From assembly GCA_027457205.1 (NCBI GenBank), contig DAIDTM010000630.1:1-10200 (forward strand): 10,200 nucleotides of DNA. Reading direction: 5' to 3'. Below are positions 1 through 6,694 of this stretch, piece by piece. Source of the stretch: Anaerolineae bacterium (GTDB lineage: Bacteria > Chloroflexota > Anaerolineae > UBA4142). A program made the position numbers and the translations under genes. The notes below the pieces were generated by a model. That model saw only the letters and a list, made by a program, of their open reading frames with translations. It was not told the origin of the DNA and did not search any database. Position 1 is the stretch's first letter; each line of letters opens with the position of its first letter.

Positions 1-873
1 GATCTCGGTCACCTGCTTCGTCATCCTGGCTTCGTCCAACTCGATCTTCAATTGCTCGATCTGCCGCTGCAAACGTTCCTCGCGCTCCTTCGCTTCGCGC
101 AGTGTTTTTTCGTACAGGACGGCGCTTTCAATGGCGGGTCCCGCCTGCGACGCCAGCGTGTTCAGTAGTTTGAGGTCCGCTGCCGTGTAGAGAACGGGCG
201 TCATGCTGCACAAGACGATCACTCCAGTCACCGCCTGTTTGGCTTTGAGCGGCGCGCAAACGAGCGAGCTGATCGGGTTTTCGCGCTCGATGTAACGCGG
301 GTCGGCGCTCGCATCGTTGACGATTTCCGCCCTGCCGCTCTGCGCGACCACATCGATGATGAGATCGGCGCACGCGAGCGGGCTGGGCTGCTGCGCCGCG
401 CTGCCAAAGGCAGCCACGGTTTCCAGCGCGCGGTGGGTCTCATTCAACAGCATCACCGATCCGCCGGTCGCTTTGATCAACGCGTTCGCTTCAGCCAGCA
501 CCTTCTGCGCGACCGGACCGAGTTCCAGCGATACGGCGAGGCGCTCGGACAGATTGTACAGCAGATTGATCTCGCGGTACAACCCCAGCACTTCGTTCGC
601 CAGCGATTTCTTCTCCGCTTCTTTCGCGGCGAGCTGCGCGAGCAGCGCGGCGAGCGCGGCGGCTTGCTTGCCGCCCATCACCCAGCCAAGAATTTCACCC
701 TCGAATTCAATCGGATATTTCTGGATATGACTGGGATGCGGCGCGCCGACCAACGCGTTGCCCTCCGCGTCGACGACGTGCAGCGTTGGATCGAGCGCGC
801 GCAGCATTTCGATGATGTTGGACGCCGTGTCGCCTTTCTTGCCGGCGAATCGTTTGAGCTTGACCCGCGCCAT
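1..873 (-). CDS. GAF-domain sensor protein, C-terminal end outside the window
   Basis: An open frame runs from ATG 871-873 to the left edge (291 codons visible, no stop). Residues 1-70 form a small sensor-like domain ('LDPTLHVVDAEGNALVGAP', 27-45; 'YPIEFEGEILGWVMGG', 53-68). An alanine/lysine-rich helix (70-92) leads to 'LYREINLLYNLSERL' (98-112). A GAF domain follows at about 115-255, including 'GGSVMLLNE' (137-145), 'IVNDASADPRY' (184-194) and 'SSLVCAPLK' (202-210), ending 'LASQAGPAIESAVLYE'. A charged coiled coil (about 255-285) then runs towards the edge. The N-terminal and linker layout mirrors the phosphatase of this window, especially 'LYREINLLY' against 'RYREINLMY', so the two are probably paralogous sensor halves. 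No output domain is seen in the visible part. It begins 45 bases after the second permease-like gene with only a weak ribosome binding site and is likely the last or near-last gene of the unit. Confidence 0.88.
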   Translation of the reverse strand, partial: MARVKLKRFAGKKGDTASNIIEMLRALDPTLHVVDAEGNALVGAPHPSHIQKYPIEFEGEILGWVMGGKQAAALAALLAQLAAKEAEKKSLANEVLGLYREINLLYNLSERLAVSLELGPVAQKVLAEANALIKATGGSVMLLNETHRALETVAAFGSAAQQPSPLACADLIIDVVAQSGRAEIVNDASADPRYIERENPISSLVCAPLKAKQAVTGVIVLCSMTPVLYTAADLKLLNTLASQAGPAIESAVLYEKTLREAKEREERLQRQIEQLKIELDEARMTKQVTEI

Positions 874-918
874 CGCGTTCTATTTCCTCTCTGCCTGATT
901 TTGCGCGCTGCTGGCGAG

Positions 919-3150
919 TTACGGAAACACCAGCCGCACCGTGCACGCCGCGCCGCTGATAGGCAAAATGATCGCGCCGTTGGAAAGCGCGAGGTCGGTC
1001 GCGTGCTTGCCGTTCCCGGCATCAACTTCCACCACCACCGGCAAACCTCTGGACGCGCCTTCGGGTGTGATCTGGTGCGCCCACACCTTGAGCTGCTGCG
1101 CGTTCGTGGCAGGCAATGCGAAACTGGCGGCGCGCAGCGCAGCGAATGCCGGCACGCGACCGGTGAACGCGGTCGATTGCTGCGCGTCGGAGGCGTATTC
1201 CAGTTTTACCGCGGCTGCCGCCGGCTCGCCGCGCGCAGTGACGTTGAATTCGTCCTGACCGCCCAGCCGCCGATCCTGCCGCAGTTCGATCACGACGCGC
1301 GGCTCGAGCGCGCCGCGGCGCAAGATCAAAAGCGTCATCCCCAGCACGATCAAGCCGGTGACGAGCGCGACTGCACGCAGCCACGGTTCCTGCCAGATGA
1401 CCAGCCCGTGGACGAGAATGCTACCCCAGAAGAAAAGGTACGTCCCGGCGATGACGACCGGGCTGCCCAACCATCGAAAGACAACGGTCGGCGCAAAATC
1501 GCCTTTGCGCCGCGTCGCTGCCAACAGTAGCACCGGAAAGATTCCGCCCAAGAGCGGCAGCGCTAGCGCGCTCACGGTACCGAGCAGACTGGCGAACGAT
1601 CCCGCGCCGGTCAGCGTGAGCCATTGCGTCAAAAGAAATGCGACGACGACTGGACTGATCGAAAATAGAAATCGCCTGCGCTCGCTCGCCGCGCTCATCG
1701 ATGCGCGCGGCGCGGGCAATCGTTCCTGAATCAGATAGTACAGTCCCAACGAAACTTGAATCGATGCCAAACCCAGACTGAGAATGACCAGCACCGATCC
1801 GATCAGCAGCACGCCCGCGCCGATCTTGGTGGCGAGCGGTTCCAAGACCGTCCCGGTCGTGCGCGCCAGAGTTTCGCCGGGAATCGCGCCGTTCATCGTA
1901 ACCATCCACAACAACGCAATCAGCATGAAAACGAAAATCGCCGCGACGCTGCCCCCAATCCACGACCGCGCACTCGGATCGCGCCGGAGGACGACCGGTC
2001 CGTACGACGCGACCAGGAAATGCGAAAAATACGTCGATAACATCACGCCGACCACTGCGCCCAGCGCCGCCGGATTGAACGATGGTCCCGGCAAGATCGA
2101 CGCGCTGCCGTTGAGTAGATTGGCGGACTGGAAGTACGGCAACGCCAGCAGCGGAATGATTACGATCGCGATGAGGTTGACGAAAACGATCAGCAGCGTG
2201 GAAGAGACGGTCGAATTGAACGACCGGCGCGAGAGAAAGTACAGGCAGACGGCGAAGAGCGCGGCGACCCATATTTCCGCCGGTACCCGCGTCGAGCTTT
2301 CGAGCGTGCCGGCGACGCCGAGATAAAAAATGATCAGCACCAAAAAGTTGTTGACCGCCATCGCCGCGGTGAGGAGGACCGAGCCGGCGCTCCCGAGGTA
2401 TTCATCCACCAATTGCCCCAGGAATCCCAACCCAAAGCGCGCTGTGCCGCTGCGCGCGACGGCTTCTGCGAGCGCGGCGACGGTTACCATATTGATCATG
2501 CCAAAGAGAATGACGAGCGCGATGCCGGCGAGGGGTCCGAGACTCGCGAGCACGATCGGCAGCGCGAGCAAACCAGGCGCGCCGGGAAGCGTCAACATAA
2601 ACGCGACCCAGAACGGCGGCAGGTTTTCCAATCGTCGGTTCAGCCGCGCCCACGCCCAGCGCAGATGATCGAGCGCGGAAATCGTCGGCGCGTAGATCGT
2701 CGCGAGCGGCTGATCGTACAGCGACTGGTACGCTTGCTGGACCGGCGCGCTATCCCAGCCGAGTGCGCGCCGCAACGCGGGCACGGAGTCGTGGGTGAAC
2801 AGATACTTTTCGCTGACGAGCCGGGTTATCGCTGCGCGCGCGTTTGCGTCCGGCGGGACGAGCGACGCCCACTGCGGCGCGTAATGCTCCAGGTCTTGGA
2901 CCGTCGGTTGCACCAGCGTCTCGCGTCCGTGCGCCAGCGCCTCCAGCAGGGCGTCGCTGCTGGGCGCAGCGGCAACCTCGGGCGGTGCGGGCGCGGCAGT
3001 CGTCCGGTAGATCGCCGTCTCGCGCTGCGCCTGCTGCCGCAGGTGCGCGGCGCGGTTCTCGATCGCAAAGAGCAGAATGCTCGCACGCCGGGCGGGAAAG
3101 CCGGTAGCCGCTTCTTCGCGCAATAGTATTTCGAGCACATCAGATGCCAT
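919..3150 (-). CDS. Permease-like 12-TM protein with soluble N- and C-terminal domains, copy 2
   Basis: This 743-aa protein is a full-length paralogue of its upstream neighbour with the same three-part layout: a soluble N-terminal domain (1-176), 12 predicted membrane segments (about 178-610) and a soluble C-terminal domain (about 612-743). From 'QPTVQDLEHY' (81) to 'NLPPFW' (181) the two align without gaps at about 60% identity by eye. The shared C-terminal landmark is 'LKVWAHQIT' (687-695). A proline/alanine-rich stretch (52-65) forms a flexible insert absent from copy 1. The first membrane segment reads 'LPGAPGLLALPIVL' (188-201) and is two residues shorter than copy 1 in the broken-helix region. 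The sixth segment also differs ('TYFSHFLVASYG', 373-384). These are the expected substrate-contact regions of the fold, so copy 2 may bind something else or not transport at all. It starts at ATG 3148-3150 with a good GGAG site (3156-3159). Confidence 0.87.
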   Translation of the reverse strand: MASDVLEILLREEAATGFPARRASILLFAIENRAAHLRQQAQRETAIYRTTAAPAPPEVAAAPSSDALLEALAHGRETLVQPTVQDLEHYAPQWASLVPPDANARAAITRLVSEKYLFTHDSVPALRRALGWDSAPVQQAYQSLYDQPLATIYAPTISALDHLRWAWARLNRRLENLPPFWVAFMLTLPGAPGLLALPIVLASLGPLAGIALVILFGMINMVTVAALAEAVARSGTARFGLGFLGQLVDEYLGSAGSVLLTAAMAVNNFLVLIIFYLGVAGTLESSTRVPAEIWVAALFAVCLYFLSRRSFNSTVSSTLLIVFVNLIAIVIIPLLALPYFQSANLLNGSASILPGPSFNPAALGAVVGVMLSTYFSHFLVASYGPVVLRRDPSARSWIGGSVAAIFVFMLIALLWMVTMNGAIPGETLARTTGTVLEPLATKIGAGVLLIGSVLVILSLGLASIQVSLGLYYLIQERLPAPRASMSAASERRRFLFSISPVVVAFLLTQWLTLTGAGSFASLLGTVSALALPLLGGIFPVLLLAATRRKGDFAPTVVFRWLGSPVVIAGTYLFFWGSILVHGLVIWQEPWLRAVALVTGLIVLGMTLLILRRGALEPRVVIELRQDRRLGGQDEFNVTARGEPAAAAVKLEYASDAQQSTAFTGRVPAFAALRAASFALPATNAQQLKVWAHQITPEGASRGLPVVVEVDAGNGKHATDLALSNGAIILPISGAACTVRLVFP

Positions 3151-3170
3151 TCAATCTCCGCGACGATGGC

Positions 3171-3207
3171 TTAACCTCCCGCGGATTGCAAACCTGCGGG
3201 AGGTTGA
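3171..3207. repeat. Hairpin-forming palindrome between the two permease-like genes
   Basis: AACCTCCCGC at 3173-3182 pairs perfectly with GCGGGAGGTT at 3196-3205. The stem can extend outward by a T-G and a T-A pair (3171-3172 with 3206-3207). The 13-base centre is itself nearly palindromic around 'TTGCAA', with one A/C mismatch, so the whole 37-base element can fold. It lies in the 63-base gap, 6 bases after the copy 1 stop, and ends 11 bases before the GGAG ribosome binding site of copy 2. No T-tract follows the stem on the minus strand, so transcript termination is not indicated. It may be a dispersed intergenic repeat, an mRNA-stability element or a brake on downstream translation. Confidence 0.82.
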
Positions 3208-3213
3208 TTAGAA

Positions 3214-5490
3214 TCAGGAAAACTCGACCTGCACCTGGATGGATGAATCACGCGCCGGGTCGATCGGCAAGAACGTCTGTCCATCGGAATCATCCGATTC
3301 GACCAGGCGCGTCTCCGCGCCCGTGCGGATTTGGACGCGCGCGGGCAGCCGCCGTGATTCTTCCTGCGCCGAAACTTGATGTACCCACACTTTTAATTCA
3401 CGCACCGCCGGCAAGCGCGCTTGAAAGGTCGCCAAACGCAGCTGCGAAAAAGTTTCCAATTTGCCGGTCGCCGCGTGCACCTGTTTTGCGTCGTCGCTAT
3501 AGTCCAAACGCACGTCCGCCAACAGCGGCTTGCCGCACGCGGTGATGTTGAAACTCGCCGCCAGGTCTGGGTTGCGCTCGACGCGGACTTCCAGGACGGC
3601 GCGCGGCGTAAACGCGCCGCGACGAATAAAGACGCCGGTCGCGATCACGATGCCAACGCCGATCCCCAACGCGAGCAGCCGCTGGAAAGGGTCTTGCCAG
3701 ATGAGCAGACCGTGTAAAAAGAAGTTGAGCACGAATAGCAAATAGATGCCAGCGACGACGATAGGATTTCCCAGAAACCGGAACACCGTCGCCGGAATAA
3801 AATCACTCTTGCGCCGGCTGGCGACAAGCATCAGCATCGGCAAAACGCCGGCGAGCAGCGGCACAGCGAGCGTGCCCAGGATGCCCAGCGGCGCCGTGAA
3901 CGATTCCTGATGATTCGCCAGCAGCCATTCGATCACCAGAAACACCAGCCCGGTCGGCGCGACCGCCAACCAGAATCGACCTGGATGGCTCGCCGCGGCG
4001 TACTTGAGCCAGCTGGCAAGGTCGGCGCGCGCGGGTTTGATCGATCCATCTTCTGAGGGAGTCGGCTCGGGCAGCCACTCGCGCACCTGATTGAACAGCG
4101 CGAGCGAATACTGAATCGATCCCATGCCCATTCCGAGAATGACAAACGCCAGCCCGAAGATGTTGATGCTGGGACCGACGACCGCCGCGAGCGGAGTCAG
4201 CGCGGTGCCTGTTTGCGCCGCGAGAATCGACGGCGCGACCGAACCGTTCACCGCCACGACCCAGATCGTGTAGAGCGCGATGGAAACGAGCATCGCGCTG
4301 AGCGCGCCCCAGATCAGCGAGCGCCCGCTCGGATCGCGGCTGAGGACGATCCGCGCCGATGTGCCGGTGGAGGTGTGCCCAAAGTACGAGGTCAGGATGA
4401 CGCCGAACATCAAACCCAGAATGGACGGATCGAACGGTCGTCCGTTGACAAACGGTAGATTGACGTACATCAAATTTGAAAGGCGCGTGTGCGGCAACGC
4501 CAGCAACGCGATGAGCAAGATCAAGCCGATGTTCACCGCGCTGATGATGAGCGCGGACGCGATGGTGGCATTGAGCGATTGACGGTACAAAAAATAAAAC
4601 TGCACGAGGAACAGCGCGGCAAGCCAGACCACGCCGGGCAATGGCGTCGCGCCGGCAAGCGCGGTGGACACGCCCACGTCGTACACCATCAGGACGACGA
4701 AACTCAGCGTCAGGAGCGCCAGCGTGAGAATGACCGCGCCCGCGCTGCCCAGATAATCGGCGACGACGCGTCCAAAGTACGTGTTGCCGTACCGCACGTT
4801 GCCGTTGCGCGCGACGGCTTCCGCGAGACTGGCAATCGTCAGAACGTTGACCATTCCCAGAACGATCAACTGCACGACGCCGGCGATGGGACCGATCTTG
4901 GCGAGCGCGATCGGCAGCGCGAGAATGCTCGCGCCGACCGTCTCGGTCAGCGTCAGCGCGAACACCATCCAGAACGGGGGTAGGTTGTCCAAACGATACG
5001 CGATGCTAGACCACACCCAGCGCAGCCGTTCCAGCCGGGACACGTCCGGCGCGTAAATGTCCGCAAGTGGGAATCCGTACCGGCTCTGAAAGCTCTGCTT
5101 GACCGCCGCGTCGTCCAGCGCGAGCGCGCGGCGAATCCCCGGGATCGTTCGATGCGTAAAAATGTACTTTTGGCTGATGAGGTAAGCGACCGCCGCGCGC
5201 AGACCCGGATCGGGTGAGACGAGCGACGCCCACTGCGCGGCGTAGCGTTCCAGGTCTTGGATCGTCGGCTGCACGGGCAGATCCCGCCCTTGCGCCAAGG
5301 CGTCGAGAAACGCGCGCTCTTTCGCCTCCGCCGCTTTCTCGCTGATGAAACGCGCGGCGGCTTGGCGTGACTGGAGCACCAGCTGAGCCGTCCGCCCTTC
5401 GACGGCAAAGAGCAGCGTGCTGGCGCGCTTGGCGGGCAGTCCGCCCAGCAATTCTTCGCGGGATAGAAAAGCCGATTCGTCAGCGGACAT
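3214..5490 (-). CDS. Permease-like 12-TM protein with soluble N- and C-terminal domains, copy 1
   Basis: This 758-aa integral membrane protein has three parts. Residues 1-168 are a soluble domain with the block 'QPTIQDLERYAAQWASLV' (74-91) and 'QKYIFTHRTIPGIRRALALDD' (107-127). Residues about 173-623 hold 12 predicted membrane segments. The first contains 'GASILALPIALAKIG' (186-200), the hallmark broken-helix motif of amino-acid permeases of the APC superfamily (closest in feel to the tryptophan/tyrosine permease-type families). The sixth segment contains 'SYFGHTSTGTS' (368-378), a plausible second unwound helix. Residues 625-758 are a second soluble domain, apparently strand-rich, with 'LKVWVHQVS' (699-707). 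With a cytoplasmic N-terminus and an even number of segments, both extra domains should face the cytoplasm. Ordinary permeases of this kind are about 400-450 aa without such domains. Substrate, transport activity and role are unknown. It starts at ATG 5488-5490, 4 bases after the ATPase stop, with no clear Shine-Dalgarno of its own. Confidence 0.88.
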   Translation of the reverse strand: MSADESAFLSREELLGGLPAKRASTLLFAVEGRTAQLVLQSRQAAARFISEKAAEAKERAFLDALAQGRDLPVQPTIQDLERYAAQWASLVSPDPGLRAAVAYLISQKYIFTHRTIPGIRRALALDDAAVKQSFQSRYGFPLADIYAPDVSRLERLRWVWSSIAYRLDNLPPFWMVFALTLTETVGASILALPIALAKIGPIAGVVQLIVLGMVNVLTIASLAEAVARNGNVRYGNTYFGRVVADYLGSAGAVILTLALLTLSFVVLMVYDVGVSTALAGATPLPGVVWLAALFLVQFYFLYRQSLNATIASALIISAVNIGLILLIALLALPHTRLSNLMYVNLPFVNGRPFDPSILGLMFGVILTSYFGHTSTGTSARIVLSRDPSGRSLIWGALSAMLVSIALYTIWVVAVNGSVAPSILAAQTGTALTPLAAVVGPSINIFGLAFVILGMGMGSIQYSLALFNQVREWLPEPTPSEDGSIKPARADLASWLKYAAASHPGRFWLAVAPTGLVFLVIEWLLANHQESFTAPLGILGTLAVPLLAGVLPMLMLVASRRKSDFIPATVFRFLGNPIVVAGIYLLFVLNFFLHGLLIWQDPFQRLLALGIGVGIVIATGVFIRRGAFTPRAVLEVRVERNPDLAASFNITACGKPLLADVRLDYSDDAKQVHAATGKLETFSQLRLATFQARLPAVRELKVWVHQVSAQEESRRLPARVQIRTGAETRLVESDDSDGQTFLPIDPARDSSIQVQVEFS

Positions 5491-5494
5491 GGCG

Positions 5495-6247
5495 CTACGC
5501 GATTTGCGCGGCGATTTGTTTGTAGAGCGCCGTCATCGGATGATTCGGATAGCGCGCGGAAAAAATGCCGCCGCTCGCCAACTCCATCATCTCGTTCGAG
5601 TGCGGCAGCACCGCCGCAACGTCGCAGCCGTACGCTTGCTCGACTTTTTGCTTGACCGCCGCCGGATCCAGACTCGGCGGCGTCTTGTTGACGACGAGCA
5701 GCATCTTGGGCACGCGCAGTTCGCGCGCGACGCGGACGGTGACGCCGGTGCCTTCATAGTCCTGCTGGTCAGGACGCAGGACGATGAACAGCAGTCGCGA
5801 GATGACGAGCGAGAGCAGCGTCTCTTCGTTTAGCCCGGGATGCGTATCGATGATGAGCGTATCCAGCGACAGGTCGCTTACGAGTTGGCGCAAGCCGCCG
5901 GTCAGCATCTGCGCGTCGTACCCCTCGCGCAGGACGCGCGTGATCTCGCCCGGTTTGCTGCTGGAGGGCACGAGAAACACCTTGCCCTTGACATCCGCGC
6001 CGACGGCGGCGGTGACATCCTGCGCGGCGTCCTTGATCTGGACCTTGTGCCACAGATAATCGTTCAACGACGATTTGATCTTGTCGCCTTCCAAACCAAA
6101 AAGAATATGAATGCCCGGCGATTGAATGTCGCTGTCGATGACGCCGACGCGCTGTCCCTGCATCGCCAGCAACGCGGCGAGATTCGCGGTCGTATTCGAT
6201 TTGCCGGTCCCACCGCGATAGGAATGGATCGAAACGATGTTAGCCAA
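5495..6247 (-). CDS. ParA/MinD-like P-loop ATPase with an Arg in the deviant Walker A signature
   Basis: This 250-aa SIMIBI-class ATPase has a ParA/MinD-type fold. The Walker A region is 'SYRGGTGKSNTTANLA' (9-24). The P-loop lysine Lys16 is present, but the position of the 'signature' lysine of KGGxGK proteins is Arg11. The A' motif is 'VIDSDIQSPG' (36-45), with Asp38 and Asp40. Walker B is 'LIIDTHPGLNEE' (131-142), with Asp134. 'VNKTPPSLD' (186-194) follows as the base-recognition strand. Proteins of this class cycle between ATP-bound dimers and ADP monomers and often act at membranes, on DNA or on large protein arrays. No clear MinD-like amphipathic C-terminal tail is visible; the end is 'ALYKQIAAQIA'. 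There is no partner ParB or MinE gene here. It starts 15 bases after the second RsbW-like gene and ends 4 bases before the first permease-like gene, which argues for a shared role with those proteins. Confidence 0.93.
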   Translation of the reverse strand: MANIVSIHSYRGGTGKSNTTANLAALLAMQGQRVGVIDSDIQSPGIHILFGLEGDKIKSSLNDYLWHKVQIKDAAQDVTAAVGADVKGKVFLVPSSSKPGEITRVLREGYDAQMLTGGLRQLVSDLSLDTLIIDTHPGLNEETLLSLVISRLLFIVLRPDQQDYEGTGVTVRVARELRVPKMLLVVNKTPPSLDPAAVKQKVEQAYGCDVAAVLPHSNEMMELASGGIFSARYPNHPMTALYKQIAAQIA

Positions 6248-6254
6248 CGATTTG

Positions 6255-6260
6255 CTCCTT
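6255..6260 (-). promoter_or_regulatory. Shine-Dalgarno deciding the TTG start of the ParA/MinD-like gene
   Basis: The minus strand reads AAGGAG, then 7 bases, then TTG (6245-6247). It is the best ribosome binding site in this part of the operon. The TTG also places the Walker A motif at the usual distance from the N-terminus (about residues 10-17), so the TTG start is well supported. Confidence 0.8.
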
Positions 6261-6262
6261 CA

Positions 6263-6685
6263 TCATCGGTTGAACTTTTTTACCAGCGTCAATATATTGC
6301 CCCGACCATTCGGCTTGAACTCGTGGCGCGTCTGATCGACCATGTGCCGGATCAAATGCCAGCCCAGTCCGCCGATCTGGCGTTCTTCCAAACCGGTGGT
6401 CAGGTCTGGCGGCGGCACGTTGTCCGGCGAAAACGGTCGCGCGTCGTCCGCGATCGTCAGCGTGATTTGCCCGCCGCTGGCATGGAACGTCAGCGCGATG
6501 GGACCGGGCGGCGCGCCGGCGTAGCCGTGAATGATGATATTCGAGCACGCTTCTTCCATCGCCAACGCCAGCGCGTAGGCGGTCGATTCATCCGCGCCTG
6601 CCTCGCGGCACGCCGCATCGATAAAATCGTGCAGCCGTTCCAGGTCTTGCAGACGCGCGCGCGGAAGCTTGATCTTTTTGTCCAT
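6263..6685 (-). CDS. RsbW-like serine kinase/anti-sigma ATPase (GHKL, HATPase_c_2), copy 2
   Basis: This 140-aa GHKL ATPase is a paralogue of the copy at 8290-8721. Both share the N-terminal helix containing 'DFIDAAC' and the N-box 'MEEACSNIIIHGYAG' (43-57, with Glu45 and Asn49). The G2 motif 'GGLGWHLIRHMVD' (105-117) is intact. The G1 motif reads 'ADDARPF' (79-85), with Ala82 where copy 1 has the G1 glycine (Gly83). This variant occurs in parts of the HATPase_c_2 family but could alter nucleotide handling. It starts at ATG 6683-6685, 9 bases after the phosphatase stop and without a clear Shine-Dalgarno, so it is probably translated by coupling. Two kinase-type proteins with one antagonist suggests either competition for that antagonist or separate targets. 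The target of this copy may be one of the downstream proteins (inference). Confidence 0.88.
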   Translation of the reverse strand: MDKKIKLPRARLQDLERLHDFIDAACREAGADESTAYALALAMEEACSNIIIHGYAGAPPGPIALTFHASGGQITLTIADDARPFSPDNVPPPDLTTGLEERQIGGLGWHLIRHMVDQTRHEFKPNGRGNILTLVKKFNR

Positions 6686-6694
6686 CGGCTAAAC

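Noticed and set aside
433..1530. Long plus-strand open frame (365 codons)
   Set aside because: Lies antisense to the GAF gene and the end of the second permease-like gene; the translation is Arg/Gln/His-rich low-complexity sequence typical of GC-rich shadow frames, with no recognisable motif.
1421..2272. Minus-strand open frame (283 codons) in another frame inside permease-like copy 2
   Set aside because: Overlaps the membrane core of the real gene; the translation is Arg-rich with no membrane segments and is a frame shadow.
2413..3126. Plus-strand open frame (237 codons) opposite the N-terminal part of permease-like copy 2
   Set aside because: Very Arg-rich, no domain, and the opposite strand encodes a region conserved with the paralogue.
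5495..6247. Plasmid or chromosome partition gene (parA) call
   Set aside because: No ParB gene or parS-like repeats are visible, and the gene is embedded in a signalling operon; only the ATPase family can be supported.
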